This document shows, one piece after another, positions 1 to 12,300 of a stretch of 64,000 nt of DNA (positions are counted from its first letter, which is position 1; each line of letters starts with the position of its first letter). The DNA lies in contig CAJNOL010000075.1 in the NCBI GenBank assembly GCA_905250125.1, positions 191,410 to 255,409 on the forward strand, in the 5' to 3' direction. The notes below the pieces were generated by a model, which searched no databases, was not told the origin of the DNA, and saw only the letters and a list, made by a program, of their open reading frames with translations. A program made the translations under genes and the position numbers. The DNA is from Rotaria sordida (lineage: Eukaryota > Rotifera > Eurotatoria > Philodinida > Philodinidae).

Positions 1-575
1 AAGTTTCAAGTCGTTTGATTTGATTTTATCCTAACATAAAATCATTGAATCTACTCGTGTATATGAGCGATGTAAAAGACACACTTTTCTCAGAACTATA
101 TCTTAGAATAGGCACAATGATAAAACCTGAAACCATCCTCGCTAAGATCTATCTCTGTGCAAAAGTCGAAAATAAGGATTCATGACATTCATTTAAGATA
201 TACTTTAAAAATGGAGTGTCTCGGCAGCAATAAACTAAGGATCTGAACTCTTTTTTAGAGTATACATAGCTCATGTGTGGACTAGCTGAATTTTAACATG
301 CATCTGAAATTTTTATCATTCGGTTTCGAAGAGAAATCCTTGAAATATGGAAACCAAAACTTATTAAATCTTAGATAATAGCCAGTTTCGACATTATCAA
401 GATGTCTGTCTATAACTAGAGTTCAGTATGCGAAATGATGATCACTATTTTTATGTGTTTACTATAATGGAAGACTTAGCAAATCTCTAAATCATACATA
501 CATGAAAGATATACGAAGAAAACATAGTTTTGCTTTCTTATTGATAGAAAAATCTATCATTTTCAAGATACGTAC
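1..575. other. Intron of the SLC4 gene, cut by the window edge
   Basis: The last SLC4 exon seen here ends at 576 and a GTACGT donor follows on the minus strand. I see no SLC4-like coding sequence (the next expected helix would carry an IPMPVLYGV-like motif) between 1 and 575, so this stretch is read as part of a long intron whose downstream exons lie outside the window. Confidence 0.6.
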
Positions 576-3500
576 GCTTAAAATATGAGTAAAAAATACA
601 CTTAAACCAGTTAAAATAGACATTAAAAGTGCACTGGCACGTTGTTCACTAAAATCAAGAACAAATTCTTTGTTTGTCAAATAAAAAAACAAAAACATAC
701 AGAATTCCTTCAAATTTTGGTTTTTCACCAGGTGCTGAATTTTCACTCATAAGTTTCAATGCATTAACATGTGTTAAAGCTAAAACAGTAGCTGCAACAA
801 ACCATGGTAAACCGAGTATGGATTGCATTAATATTGTAAAAGATAAAACAAATAAATCAAGATGATAACCAAGACTTTTCTAAAGCAAAGAGAAAAAAAA
901 TCATAAAAGATTCTGTTGTTTTTTTTTATTTACTTTTAATTTATATTCTTTTCGATTAATAATCACAGCTGTTATTTGTTGATCCATAAAAATAAGTATA
1001 GTTGCTATTAAAGCTGGAATTATTGCTAATGGTATTGTCCATAATTTATTTTTACCAACAAATGGTATTAACCATCCACGATCATGTGGCCGTGTTGGTT
1101 TAAATTCAGTTGGTACATGTAATTTAGGTGTATTTAAACGTAAATATACATCCCATGATGACATAAGTATAATAGCAATTAAAACACAAAAATCACTAAG
1201 AAGTATTCGAATCTAAAATTTAAATAAAAAAAATATTTTTTAATTTCATACATTTTATTTTATTAACTTACTTTAGATGGAAGAAATGCACTATTACGAA
1301 ATTCTGTAAGAACCATACAAATTAAAAAAGTAAAAACAAATAAAAGTACAGAATAAAAAAATATATCAGCATGATAAACTGGTGTTGAACAACCTGAACC
1401 CATAACAAAACCACCAGCTTTTGTACAAGCAATTTGTAATGTTCTATTTAAATTTGTTCCATGAAATAAATAATCAACTATAGTTGTATCATTTAGTGTT
1501 GTTTGATTATAAGTAATATCAGTAAATAAACATGAACATGAATAATCTAATAAAACATGTGGTCGATAATTAACAGGATACAGTTTACGAATTTTTAAAA
1601 TTTCACGTATAGCATCATAGATAAATATTAGTGCAACTAATGATGCAAAACAATCTTCAGTAAAACGTGTTATATATTTAACAAGAAAACTTAAATTAAA
1701 TATAACAAATATTATTAATAAAATAAATATCCATACACCAATCCATAAACGAAATTCAAGATAATTTACACGATAATCTCTAAAGAATTAATTTCGAATA
1801 AATTAATTTCAATTAAAAACAAAGAAAAAATAACAAACTTACTTGCACATAGTTTTTATTATACGTTCGAGTATTAACATTGGACCAGTAGCAGAAAGAA
1901 TATTTAATGGTTGTCCACTAAATAATGCATATAGAATACCACTTACAGATCCAGCAAGAATACATTCCATTGTAGCCTATCATATAAAATATTAGTAGAA
2001 ATTTTAAGAATTCTGAATATAATTGAGAAGGGCTCAGACTCTTAGATTATTGTCGCCGAGATATTGCATTTTTATGGTATTTTTTTTTAAATCAATGCCG
2101 TAGTCCCTTTCAGAAACATTAGGAAATAGAGATCGAATCGAATCAGGTTTCTCTGATTCGATTCAACTAGCCATAGTTTCTTCTAATCAGGAATAGACGA
2201 TAGATTAGAACTTTCTTTTCGGAAGATTAGGATGTCACATTAGAGTTGATATTGGGATAAATTAATACTGGTTAATACACTTGTGGATTCAAATAAAGTT
2301 TTTAATATTAATACTTAAGTATCATTAGATTTTTTTAGTTTTAATATATAATACAGAAAAATGGAGAAATGGAAAAGAGAAGAAAATAAGAGAATTATCC
2401 CATAGAAGCGATCTATGTTATATAGAAATAAACCTAAGGATGTCCAACAATCAAGCAAAGTTCGGTTTATCTTCGCCAACTGTGCTACACTTTTACAAAA
2501 TTGATTATAGTTCAATCAATTATGTTTTCATTTGAGATTTTCGGTTTCTGTTAAGAAAACTCATTTTCGAATTTTGATTTGAAACTTTGTACATATCAAG
2601 AACTCAATGAGACTAGCTTCCATAAAAAATTCAAAAGTTTTGAATAAAGTCTCTTTGATATATAAAGCTTTCAAAAGATGCATGTTATATACACTATCCA
2701 TAGAAAAGATTCTTAAGCTTGTCTAGTTGAATACTGTACATGCACAAAGTTTCAGATCAAAATTTGAATCTACAAGTTTTCTGAAAATTTGTAGTTTCTA
2801 AAAAAAATATTCGACAGCTTCGGCAAACCCAAATCCTTTTAGAGTTTTTATGAGAACACGATATAGTATCTATAAATGACCAAAAAAAGACCCATAATTC
2901 ATACCATGTAATTTTCTGTTGCTGTCCCAAGCATACCACCAAAAGCAACGACTGAACAAAGACATACCAGATATAAATAAAGTGTAGCTGCTAAACATTG
3001 TAAACTAGCACAATCAGTAAAATCTGATATATAAAATGGTAATTTATTTTGAATATCCATACAAAGGCCATGAAATGGTCTACAAAGAAGAGTATTGATC
3101 AATAGTTATATTTTTATTTTATTATCTTTACCTTTTTGAAGCTACCAAGTTCGGATCTGTATGAGGAGTCATATCAATCTCTTCAACTGTTCCTAAATTT
3201 TCTTGTGATGATTTAGCTTTTCGTTGTTCCTATCAAAGGACAAGAAAATTCAACAAAAAAAAAAATCATCCCTTATTGTTTTTTTTTTCTTTTACTTTGC
3301 TCGTATATTGTGTTGGTGGTTCGATTCGAATACTTGGATCCCATTCAGATGGTGGTATAACATATGTATCTTGCATAAATTGATTCATCATGTTCAGAAT
3401 TTCATCTGAATCTTTTGATAAATATGCATGTTCTCGACAAATATCATCAGTTAAAATTGTTGCCATTGATCGTCCTATTTGTAATAATTGTCTTTCAGTT

Positions 3501-6500
3501 TCTTCAGGTCCAATTAAAAGAACAATAAAACGTGAAACAATTTTTATTTCAAGCATTCCAGATAATTCAATTGGATTTTGTAAACGAAAAAAAACAATAG
3601 CTTGTTTATCAACAAAATTAACTGGACATATAAGAATTGATGCACCTTCTGCTTTACTATGGATTTTTTTTTGTAATTTGGTATTGTAATCCTAATAAAA
3701 ACAAAAAATAAATAAATTTAATTATCTGCTTATAAAAACAAATAATTTTTAGCCATGCAAAATTAGTAGAAATATTATTATTTTTATGTTTACATCATCA
3801 TCTCTCTCAACAGGAACTTTATTTAAACTTTTGCGCAGATTTTTATTGAATTTTAACCAATGCTAGATAAAGATCGATTTCGATTGAATCTTTTTATGTC
3901 ATTTTAAAATTCGATTAGTTTTTTTTTTTACTTTTGATGTTGGTTGTGTTACACTAGTTGTGTCTTCTTGATCTGTAGGTGTCATAGCCGGAGAATTTGA
4001 TTGTATAGTAAGAAGACCTGGTTCTGATCTATCATATTCATCATCTAGAGAAACAGAAAAATAATAAAATAGAATTAAAGAAAATAATCAGAACCTCGTG
4101 GATTAAGAGTATTCATAACAAAACTTGGACTTGGTTGAAGACCTTGTTTTGATAGATTAATAGAACTAGCAGTTTTTGTTGCTGTACGTTTTTCATAATG
4201 ATGAAAATGTGGTAAACCAAGAATACAAACAAGTTTTTGTGCATCTATTGGATTACCAAAATAGTTTGAATCCAATAATGATTGAGTAATGGTTTCTAAA
4301 GGAAAAAATTTCAATTTGTTTTTTTTTTTTTTTGAAAAAGTATTTTTTCAAAAATTCTACGTGAAATTGTTGGTAAATCACTAGCTGGATTATCAAGAAG
4401 AATAACGCCATTTTGAAGTAAAACTTTTAAATCTAATAAAGCTGTTTGCATTAATGTTGCTACATGCGGTTTTGACCAACGACCAAGAACATTTTCAGCT
4501 ATTTCTTCAAAACGTATCCATCTTAAGAAAAAAAATATTTATGAAATTTTTTTATTCATTTTGACATTATTAAAATTTTCAATACCGAGCTTTTTCTTTC
4601 CAATAAGCATAGTCAACTTCTGATCGACGAAGAATATCCAATTGACAAAATACTTGTGGAAAATCTTCATCAAACTGAGTACTGTCTCTAGGTACCTGAA
4701 AGAAAAGACAACGAAAATTATTTCACTAATTAATATAATACGTAGGAAATTAGCGGCAAGAGAGTTTTTTAATCTAACATCGAGTTCCTGTCGCATTCAT
4801 TTGACCTGTAATGATATACTTTTTTAACTTAATACATGACAAATTCTTTTGAAATTTAATGTATCAGAATAATAATGTATAATATTTCCTCTGTTTTTAA
4901 AGATTTTTTTATAATCAGAGATAACAATTTTGCGCGTATAGTATAAACATTTTCTTTCTATAAAAAAATGTCTTCAAGTATATTGCATATTCAAGAAAAG
5001 TTTCTCACAAACCAACTAATGCAAATTAAAATTTAATATGCAGAAAAAAGACCTTGTTTTTTCGTTTAAAACAAAACGCAAGTTTGTTGTCTTCGTAAAA
5101 TGAAAAACAGATCGACTATAGTCAATTAAGGTCTCTCTGATGTCATTGATTAATGCAAATATTACCTCTAATTGAAACTTACCTTACCTCTGTCTTATCA
5201 ATATGATGAATATGTTGTACTATTGTGTCTGTGTCCGAGTGACGTCGAGCGGTTCCGTCTATGAAAGAAAAATAAACGAAATTTCAAAATAATAAAAGTT
5301 GTTTAATTTAAATTTATAACCATTTAATGATCAAATCCTTTTTTTGGAAAAAGAACAACATATAACATACAAGTATTAATTACGTCGTCGGCGTGCAGCA
5401 TCTTATCAGAAGCGGAAAGACTTCCGAAATATCAACTGAATATATTTACTGATGTTGCTTTTTTTCTTCTTTTTCTTCTCTATTTCAATATTATTATTTC
5501 ATTCGCTAACTATCTTCTTTACCTCTTTTTTTTATGTATGAGAACAAAAAAAATTTAACATAGATGTATAATTATCCTTGGTCAGTACGGTTGATATAAT
5601 TATCTTTCGACTTCTATAGAGAATTTTGAGATCATTTCTTAGTATATTCACTTAAAATTTACGTTTCATCTACTCATTTCATGGTTGTTTCGATCAACGA
5701 AAATATATAACAGAAGAACAAGTTTGAAATCAGATGAAAAATAAAACATGATCTGACATTTATTTTGTACATATATGCAATGATTTATCTAATAAACAAT
5801 GTCATTGAGTATCTTTTTCGTTATCAAATGTACAATATTTTTTCTTATTTATTAAGCCTTGATGAATTAAGCTAATGTTTAAGCCTAATAAAACTAATTA
5901 ATAAATACAAGAAAACTGTTATCTTAAGGTTATTGAGGCCTATTTTCATTCAATTTATAGTAAAAGGAAAGAAAGAAAAGTAAACGATATACGTTATTGA
6001 GAATCTATGACGTATGTCATTAATGAGTAATCATGATCAATGATTTCAAACTCTAAGGATATTGTAAACATGTTGCATGATTACATCATTTATAAGACAA
6101 TATAAATATTTGTCATGTGAGTATATATAGCCGAATGAGTTGTTGGGTACATATTTAATCTTTCTACTAAAACGTTCTACGACGTACTCAAACATTTAGT
6201 TGAAAAAAAAAACGATAGTTCTGTATGATATTTAATGAACAAAACTAAATCAAAGTTAGGACTTCTATCTTATTTTTTGATTGTAAAACTTTTTGTTTTC
6301 TTCTATTTAATAACAAAAATAGAAAAGTTTTGAAATATAATAATTTGAGTAGATATCATAGACACAAAACTAGATAAATAACGAAAGATAGTCAATTATT
6401 TTCGGTCTTCTTCTGTTTCTGGTTAAAAAAAAACAACATACCTTGCTTCGAAGATTTTTTTTTCGGGGCTAAAAAACAAGGTTCATTCAAGCGAAAAGAA

Positions 6501-6819
6501 TTTAAATTTATTTCTTCATATTGACATCCTCACTTTGAAATATGAATGAATCTTTTAATAAAAATATGCAAGATTTATGAAAAGCGATACTACGATATTA
6601 AAAATATTTCGAGTTTAGGTTTTTAATATTTATTCTTAGATTTATCCTCTATAACATTTAGAAATAGTGCCCTTATTGTAATTACAATAATCAATATTCT
6701 TTCAGTTGCTGTCAACTTATATGTTCAAAATAAATTATGAATACTTATATCATGCTATCAATATACGTACCATGCACCTCTAATTTATTACTTTTAGTTC
6801 TACCATACATACGAGACAT
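576..6819 (-). CDS. SLC4-family Na+-coupled bicarbonate transporter (3' part outside window)
   Basis: Membrane transporter exchanging or co-transporting HCO3-, most like the Na+-driven NDCBE/NCBE/NBC branch (SLC4A4/A8/A10). Sixteen exons, in coding order: 6771-6819, 6442-6468 (27 nt), 5188-5258, 4586-4695, 4361-4521, 4095-4295, 3932-4044, 3794-3862, 3296-3691, 3132-3229, 2905-3079, 1843-1976, 1272-1779, 934-1212, 701-879, 576-648. Phases close to 881 codons. The N-terminal cytosolic domain shows GRWSKPHVATL and EWDPSIRIEPP. The membrane domain shows TFGG-like AFGGMLG, SGQPLNILSATGP, FTEDCFASL, DRGWLIPF, FMDQQITAVIINRKE, GYHLDL and SAPGEKPKFEG. A CSC pair in the large extracellular loop matches the family. 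ATG at 6819 opens a short basic leader. The 4095 exon uses a GTTCTG donor. Branch assignment (Na+-dependent or not) is inference; family membership is firm. Confidence 0.93.
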
Positions 6820-7106
6820 GTTAAAGTATTATTTTGTAATTAATAAATTTACTAAAACAGACACTATATATTTATATAGATATTAATTGGATTTTAAAAA
6901 ATAATCTTACTGTTTTTATTCTAAAGAAAAGAAACTTTTATTGTTATGAAATAAATGTATCTATATTTATTTCTTGTTCTGTATTACCTGTGATCAATGA
7001 TATAAAACGAAGGATGATATTGATCATATTCTAATGTATGATACAGTTATAAAGTATAAGGATTGACTGACAAAAAAAAAAGAACAATCAACCAAGTAGA
7101 AAGTTA
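6820..7106. other. Short intergenic spacer
   Basis: AT-rich DNA of 287 bp between the SLC4 start codon and the stop of the next minus-strand gene. It would hold the SLC4 promoter or 5' UTR. I recognise no specific site in it. Confidence 0.4.
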
Positions 7107-7566
7107 CTATTCATAGCTATAAAATGATGGTCGTACTTTGTCACGCGGTCGATTTCGTTTTTGCATATATCCTATAAATAAAACCATGCTTGCAATAACA
7201 AAAAAAGTACAAACAATTGAAACAAAGAAAGAAGCAAAAACCCAAAACAAAATCGCCTAGTAAATTAGATTCGGTCGTATTGCTTTTGTTTTTAATCTTT
7301 AGAATAGTTATCTAATATAACGATATTTTTTCATTCATTTTTCTCTCATAAGATCAGCAATATAAAAAAAATGCGTTTCATTTATGTCCATAATAAATTC
7401 AATGACATCATTATATAGAATAACTGTCTTAGATTATATATGAAATTGATTGAAACAAAAAAAACCAATAAAATGAAAAATTTATATGGACAATAACTAT
7501 TACCGATGGGTATCCTAGAATAAATGAATCTCTAAATATTTTATCAATGAATTTGTCAATCTCCAT
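7107..7566 (-). CDS. Two-exon 70-residue single-pass membrane microprotein
   Basis: Not a family I recognise. Exon 1 (7504-7566, 21 codons) starts at an ATG and ends at a GTAATA donor. Exon 2 (7107-7256) follows an acceptor after TTTACTAG and ends in TAG. Phase is kept and the product is 70 residues: a short amphipathic N-terminus (MEIDKFIDKIFRDSF), one hydrophobic segment at about residues 22-45 rich in F, V and I (AILFWVFASFFVSIVC), then a basic tail (QKRNRPRDKVRPSFYSYE). The positive residues after the segment would by the positive-inside rule put the tail in the cytosol. It resembles SMIM-type small integral membrane proteins in layout only. It has the same strand as SLC4 and starts 747 bp upstream of the SLC4 start codon. 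Upstream exons cannot be excluded. Confidence 0.55.
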
Positions 7567-9362
7567 TATTTCGACTTGGAATTTTTATCAAAAGATTTTT
7601 CGATCAATCGTCTACAAATGTGTTTAGAATATTTGAGTATAATAACTAACTGTCGAATATGATGAACTAAAGATTGTGAAACATGTAAATAAGGTCTTTC
7701 GTAACATTGTTTTGTGTTTTTTTATTCTCTTAACTGTTGGATGTGCGTAATACAAACAAAAATCTAATCATTCAATGATAAATTATTTTTGAATATGAAA
7801 TCAAATTTTAAACTAAACAATCTGTCTGTTTACATTCAATTATGCAACATTCGATCGTTAGATAAATGAAAAGTTAATATTTGTTTTATATGTATCAAGT
7901 TGAGTTTGACATAACTCTGTAGGATTGAAGATCTAGATGAACTAACGAGAGAGCCATCTATCTTCTTTGACCTCCGGTTTAAGTTGTTAGGAAAAAAACT
8001 GTTGAAGAGAAAAAAAAACCCTAAGAGGATATGAGCTATATTCACACCTTCAGGATGCCATATCCAAAAGTTCTGAAATTTTTTATACAAACTAATTCAG
8101 TTAAGATCTTGATATAAGCGAAAGTTTAGATTCAAACTCAAAAATTTCGCTTGAATAAAAATCCAGTGTTCTATAGAAAATTTTTTATAGTTCATTCGAA
8201 TTGAAACATGAGTTGTTACGTTGTTAAGCTTTTTTTCTAGTCTATAATTTTTCTTCTTAAGAGAAAAACATGTTAACAGTAATTTTGATCTTGTCTTCTT
8301 CAAGGAAAATAATCAAATATGATTTTATATTATTATGATACAGTTTAATATTACTTTTTTTGCTTGATGATAGTATCTTGCAATGCCAGGGCTGGCTCGA
8401 GACTGGCAATATTCGAAGGATCTCTGAGAAATACTTTTCAACATTAATCATAATAAAAAAGAATACAAGTATTATTTCCTTTTCATATTATTACGAGTTT
8501 TTTGGACAGCAATCGAAGGACTTTCTCTTTCTACTACTCACAAGTTTAGCTGCTCTTTTCATTCAATCTTGTTGTGATAAACTCGTATGTCCTTTACAAT
8601 AATTATTTTGTTTAATTGTTGCCAATCATTTTCAAATTTGTATAGTTTTGGTATAAACATCAATCAGTTGGTATTCTTGCACATATATGGATTTATAAGA
8701 TATTGGCAATCATTTTCGAAAATGTATGATGTTATTTTGATAGATACTTTCATTCTCATGAATATATCCTAATAATATCAATAATAATAAATGAATCAAT
8801 ATTCATTGAATAGTTACTAGCATCAAATCGTCTTGAATAACAGCATTTATACGTCATTGTTGTACAGGTAATCAGCAAGCGACTTTCATCCACTTGGAAA
8901 TTCACGAGCCCACTAGGAAAATCATACACATATACGCCATCGTCAATTTGTTGTAAAGTTGAGTACAATTCTCGAAAACAGTAACAAGCTTTTTTCATAC
9001 AATCTAGCCTTTGTATTATTTATTGATATAGAAAAATCGTAATAAAAACTAAGTCATACATCTAATCAAATAGGTCAAGAATAGATATATATGAATGAAT
9101 ATTTTTAAAAAGATTCTTTCTTTTTTATTTTTCATAGCAATCATATTACGCCATCTTTCGTTTCTAATTCTAAAACCTCTAAAAAACAATCCAATCCATT
9201 GTTCCCATTTAGTCAAATATTTGTTCAATTGATTAAAAAAACTTTCCAATCAGACAAGGATTACCAAGGTGCTTATAATTTCTATACAAATATCACTAAA
9301 ATGTGTAAAAAAAGAAGATAATGAAAGGAAATACGATACCATCCATATGAAAATTTGAAATT
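7567..9362. other. Intergenic region, no convincing gene
   Basis: About 1.8 kb between a minus-strand and a plus-strand gene. A minus-strand open frame at 8756-8998 (80 codons, Cys-rich start CYCFRELYSTLQQIDDG) has higher GC than its surroundings and might be an exon or a gene remnant, but I found no partner exons and no family. The rest is AT-rich and featureless to my reading. Promoter sequence for the plus-strand gene at 9363 must lie at its right end. Confidence 0.4.
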
Positions 9363-12300
9363 ATGACGAGTTATTTAGATAGTTATAAAAGTATATTTCT
9401 CGATATAAAATTACGAGATTTTTGGACAATATTTTCTTTAATACGTAATGAAAAACGTCTTTCATCATATGAAATTTTAACTAATAATTTAGTTCAATAT
9501 TGGTCGAAAAACAATCATGATACAAATCATTATTATTTACCTGTATTATGTGTTCGTACAGGTTTTGATTTATTTTTACGTGCTAATCAATTTCCAGCAC
9601 AAAGTGAAATAATTATGTCTGCAATAAATATTCCATCAATGATAACAATTGTTCAATATCATCAATTAAATGTTATACCATGTGATATTAATTTAGATAC
9701 ATTAGAAATGAATATAAATCATGTTAAACGTTTAATAACATCAAAAACAGTAGCTATTGTTTATGCACATATATATGGAAGATGTGCTGATGTATCCGAA
9801 TTAGTTAATTTAGCTTATGAAAAACAAATTTATTTTATTGAAGATTGTGCTGAAAGTTTTTTTGGATTTTGTTCTTGTTTATCAGAAGATAAAAAGTAAG
9901 AAGAATTTCTATTTGAATATAAATGACACAATGATAGAATTGATTATCATCGAAATTTTTCAAGATTATAAAGAGTATAACAAAAGTCTTTGAAAAAAAT
10001 TATTTGTTTTTTTTTTTGTACGAAAAATAGACATATGTACAAATATGATAGCATCTTGAAGTGTAGGAATTGAATGAATGTCCAGCCTTCAGAGATCGAG
10101 TTTATTCTCCTGAAAGTAGATGTTTGTTGTGATAAAGTTTTGAATCGTTATTTTGAAAGAAAAAAAAACTATTGTTCGAACAATCAAAAGTACCACTTAG
10201 AATTTTACTTTTTTTTAGTTTCATGATAATGTGTTGTTTTGTTTTTATATACTATAGACTGATATGGATTGGTCATATATTTACTATTATAATCCTATAG
10301 TGGTCCTCTACCTATATTGTATATCTCAGATTTTTATCGTCGTGTATATGTGTATATATAATTTCAACTGTAGTGCTTTTCAGCATTTGATTTTCATTTA
10401 CACATTACACTTTGTTTCACATATTTTTTTTTATCGTACGTATATGTTACAGTTGACATGGGAATTCAGTTGAGTTTGGAATGCATGTTAATAATATGAG
10501 TCACACGATAATTAATGTTTGTTTACTATTATATTCAACTTTTGTAATTTTAGCGATTCTAAATGATTGGTCGAACTTCTATGATTTATTTTGAGTTATT
10601 TTAAAATACTTACATATAGAAAACTTTCATTCTTAACCATTCTTATTTAGTGAATATTAGAATTTTATGGGCTTTATTCATCTTCTTATAATTAATCGAT
10701 TGATGTTCATTGCTATGGAACATTCAATCAAGAAACACATTCTATGTCTGTTTGTTTTAAATTACATAATTTTTTTTTCATGTGAATCTCTTACAAAAAA
10801 ATGAGCATTCTTAATTCTAAGCTACAATCTTACATTGATAAACTTTCTCACAATAAGTCGATTGAATAGATTATCAACAATCCGTTTATAGTCCAATTAT
10901 TAATCAATCCAACATCAGATCGGCTGCTATTCTAAATAGCATGAATTATTCAATTTCAATTTTTTAACAACGAATTTGCTAACACCAAACATTTAAGCAA
11001 TTATTCAATCCCCCCATATCACGAGCATCGAAAAAAAACTATTTTATAAAAACGAATAGCTCAAATACTCTCGATTTCGTTTCAACCAATCATTTAATTT
11101 CCCCATGTCTTGCAGCTCGAAAAAATCTATTCTATAGAAACAAATAGCTAAAGTAGTCTTGATTCCATTTCAACCAATTATTCAATGTCCCCATGCCCCA
11201 CAGCTCGAGAAAATCTATTCTATTGAAACAAATAGCTCAAGTACTCTCGATTTCGTTTCAACCAATCATTCAATGCCCCATGTCCCGAGCACCGATATAG
11301 AAACTACAATATAAGTAAAATGATGAGTAAGATTTACTTTTAGAAGGAAACAATAAATAGAATGATTAATGGCTTTTCATCAACAAAATAACAGTACGAA
11401 GATACTTTTTATTGTCCGAGAAGTAATACTAAATATAAATTTCACAAGAAACAAACAAGTTTTCTTGAATATGTGTTGGACAAATTTTTAAACAAACAAA
11501 GTGAACTAAGTGATTCCAATCTCAACTAGATTCCAAACTCAACTGCAACATATACCTGACACTGTGTACCAATATATGCCGGGATAACTTTTTATATTAT
11601 GTTTTCTTTCTTGTATTATGACATATAGAGTTGACCTGTTCGTATAGAGAGACCATAGCCACTATACCTTCAGATGAGTTCTATATATCATAATACAAGA
11701 AAGAAAGCATAATATAAAAAGTTATCCCGGCATATATTGGTACACAGTGTCAGGTATACGTACGATAAAAAAAACATATGTAAAACAAAGTGTAATGTGT
11801 AAATGAAAATCAAATGCTGAAAAGCACTACAGTTGAAATTATATATACAAATATACACGACGATAAAAATCTGAGATATACAATATAGGTAGAGGACCAC
11901 TATAGGATTATAATAGTAAATATATGACCAATCCATATCAGTCTATAGTATATAAAAACAAAACAACACATTATCATGAAACTAAAAAAAAGTAAAATTC
12001 TAAGTGGTACTTTTGATTGTTCGAACAATAGGATAAAACACTAACCTTGATGAATCCAGACAAACATCAAATAATTAACATAAAGAGCGTGAGTTAAGAT
12101 TTATAATAGAGCATCACGATCTGATGCTGTGAACATAATGGATTTTTACAATAGTTTTGTTTACCATTTAATTCAATGTTTATAATAATAACAATTTTAA
12201 ATTAAGTAAAACAAAATACAAAAAAGAAAAATAATTAAATAAGACAGACTCATACTCTGGTAATCGACTATTATTTTGAAAAAAAATTATAGTCTACGAG

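Noticed and set aside
674-865. Plus-strand 63-codon open frame
   Set aside because: It is the complement of an SLC4 exon (701-879) encoding GYHLDL and SAPGEKPKFEG on the minus strand.
3390-3689. Plus-strand 99-codon open frame
   Set aside because: Antisense shadow of the SLC4 exon 3296-3691.
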